Source: Chromobotia macracanthus (taxonomy: Eukaryota; Chordata; Actinopteri; Cypriniformes; Botiidae). From it: a DNA stretch of 64,000 bases. Positions 63,801 through 64,000 of the stretch are shown here, in pieces; the stretch's first letter is position 1; each line of letters opens with the position of its first letter. Location: positions 13,106,001-13,170,000 of the forward strand of contig JAZGTH010000001.1 in assembly GCA_036877525.1 (NCBI GenBank), read 5' to 3'. The translations under genes were made by a program, and so were the position numbers. Under the pieces are notes generated by a model. It ran no database searches and was not told the DNA's origin. It worked only from the letters and a program-made list of their open reading frames with translations.

Positions 63801-64000
63801 ACATCAGCACCTCTTCATCCATTGACACTTCTGCTAACCCATCCCTCAGAGTTCTAAAAAAGAAAGTTTTTTTTTTCAGCATATTCACCCCTGCTCGATC
63901 AACCACCCACTTTATGACGATCAAGTGCGAGTTACCTTAAGCGTGTGTCCTCTTCTCCTACTCGGGCTGCATCTCCCTTGGTTTTGACCCACAGTGACAC
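54811..64000 (-). CDS. espl1: ESPL1, separase (3' 25 exons; 5' part outside window)
   Basis: Exons, 5' to 3': 63936-64000 (continues outside), 63611-63853, 63351-63495, 62996-63161, 62553-62689, 62328-62462, 62070-62186, 61678-61846, 61379-61507, 60645-60801, 60053-60162, 58714-59927, 58030-58429, 57812-57952, 57393-57606, 57121-57314, 56892-57019, 56640-56762, 56337-56480, 56062-56226, 55805-55909, 55572-55687, 55398-55481, 55145-55309, 54811-55012. They encode the last 1655 aa; human separase is 2120 aa, so about 450 N-terminal residues are missing. Seen: a TPR-like alpha-helical part; a Ser/Lys-rich linker (1214-nt exon); then the C50 protease: VLILDK, LQRLPWEN, YYVLNPDGNL, catalytic His in YIGHGAGTRFLD (codon 55297-55299), catalytic Cys in LLFGCSSAALSV (codon 55219-55221), and PLVLGNLWDVTDRDLDRF to GAAPIAYGLPV. 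Known role: cleaves the SCC1/RAD21 cohesin subunit at anaphase, held back by securin and CDK1-cyclin B. The intact catalytic dyad argues for a functional gene. Confidence 0.96.
60183..60472. mobile_element. TTAAAGGGATAGTT-type MITE, copy 7
   Basis: The left arm is TTTTAAAGGGATAGTTCCCC; the middle has attgacttccattataatgg; the right arm has cttcttttgtgttccacaga and ends ccaaagggatggtttcttta. Nearly full length, between ESPL1 exons 60053-60162 and 60645-60801. Confidence 0.8.
60957..61008 (+). repeat. V-SINE-like 3' fragment
   Basis: cactgtaagtcgctttggat followed by aaaagcgtctgccaaatgca and taaatgtaa is identical in wording to the 3' half of the complete SINE at 62787-62942, in the opposite orientation. 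ESPL1 intron. Confidence 0.75.
62787..62942 (-). mobile_element. Complete tRNA-derived SINE (V-SINE-like)
   Basis: Read on the minus strand: a tRNA-like head gtagctcagtggtagagcat (A box) with gggttcgattcccagag (B box), then the conserved core gtaagtcgctttggataaaa gcgtctgccaaatg, then a taaatgtaaatgtaaa tail. Both RNA polymerase III promoter boxes look intact. A 12-bp perfect inverted repeat with a 4-nt loop lies at 62901-62928, inside the tRNA-like head. It sits in the ESPL1 intron between exons 62553-62689 and 62996-63161. Confidence 0.85.
63322..63342. repeat. Poly(A) run
   Basis: About 20 A in a row ending about 9 bp before ESPL1 exon 63351-63495; in the transcript it is a poly(T) stretch just after the donor. 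The preceding aaacttttgactggtagttt resembles a Tc1-type end. Confidence 0.8.

Overview
The window looks like nuclear DNA of a teleost fish, most likely a cypriniform (carp or zebrafish relative). The evidence is vertebrate gene structure with many small exons and GT-AG introns, AT-rich introns, long microsatellites, and short interspersed repeats that I recognise as typical of cyprinid genomes (tRNA-headed SINEs and foldback MITEs whose ends read TTAAAGGGATAGTTCACCC). No prokaryotic, viral or organellar gene was seen. The species cannot be named from the sequence alone.

Five protein-coding genes are present, all transcribed from the minus strand. From high to low coordinates they are: ESPL1 (separase; 3' 25 exons, 54811 to the window edge), PFDN5 (prefoldin subunit 5; 6 exons, 51920-53611), LARP4 (La-related protein 4; 17 coding exons, 38742-48343), ATF7 (CRE-binding bZIP factor; 11 coding exons, 29037-34006) and DIP2B (disco-interacting protein 2 B; 38 exons, 1373-26742). 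I placed every exon by reading the minus strand against the known family proteins and requiring AG/GT borders. The joined reading frames close exactly: DIP2B 4782 nt (1593 aa), ATF7 1356 nt (451 aa), LARP4 2190 nt (729 aa), PFDN5 462 nt (153 aa), and the ESPL1 part 4968 nt (1655 aa). This is strong internal support for the models. Symbols are given without teleost a/b suffixes because the paralogue cannot be decided here.

The genes are not an operon and do not share one pathway. They cover chromosome segregation (ESPL1), co-translational folding of actin and tubulin (PFDN5), mRNA 3'-end protection and translation (LARP4), stress-regulated transcription (ATF7) and acyl/lipid metabolism or signalling (DIP2B). 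The block matches human 12q13, where ESPL1-PFDN5 and LARP4-DIP2B are neighbouring pairs, but here ATF7 lies between LARP4 and DIP2B. CpG-rich promoter-like DNA lies just above DIP2B (about 26.65-26.96 kb), ATF7 (34.7-35.05 kb) and LARP4 (48.2-48.75 kb). A further one at 50.45-51.15 kb appears to be a second LARP4 promoter.

Between exons the DNA is mostly repeats: at least seven copies of the TTAAAGGGATAGTT MITE, three of an AACGTT-rich foldback element in DIP2B intron 1, four of a purine-core element confined to LARP4 introns, four of a GCTAGC-containing element, several other MITEs, a complete tRNA-derived SINE plus SINE fragments, and a 100-bp (TA)n tract upstream of DIP2B. I found no sign of an undescribed system. 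The more useful leads are local: an alternative LARP4 first exon, a LARP4 microexon, a candidate separase self-cleavage site, and promoter motifs.
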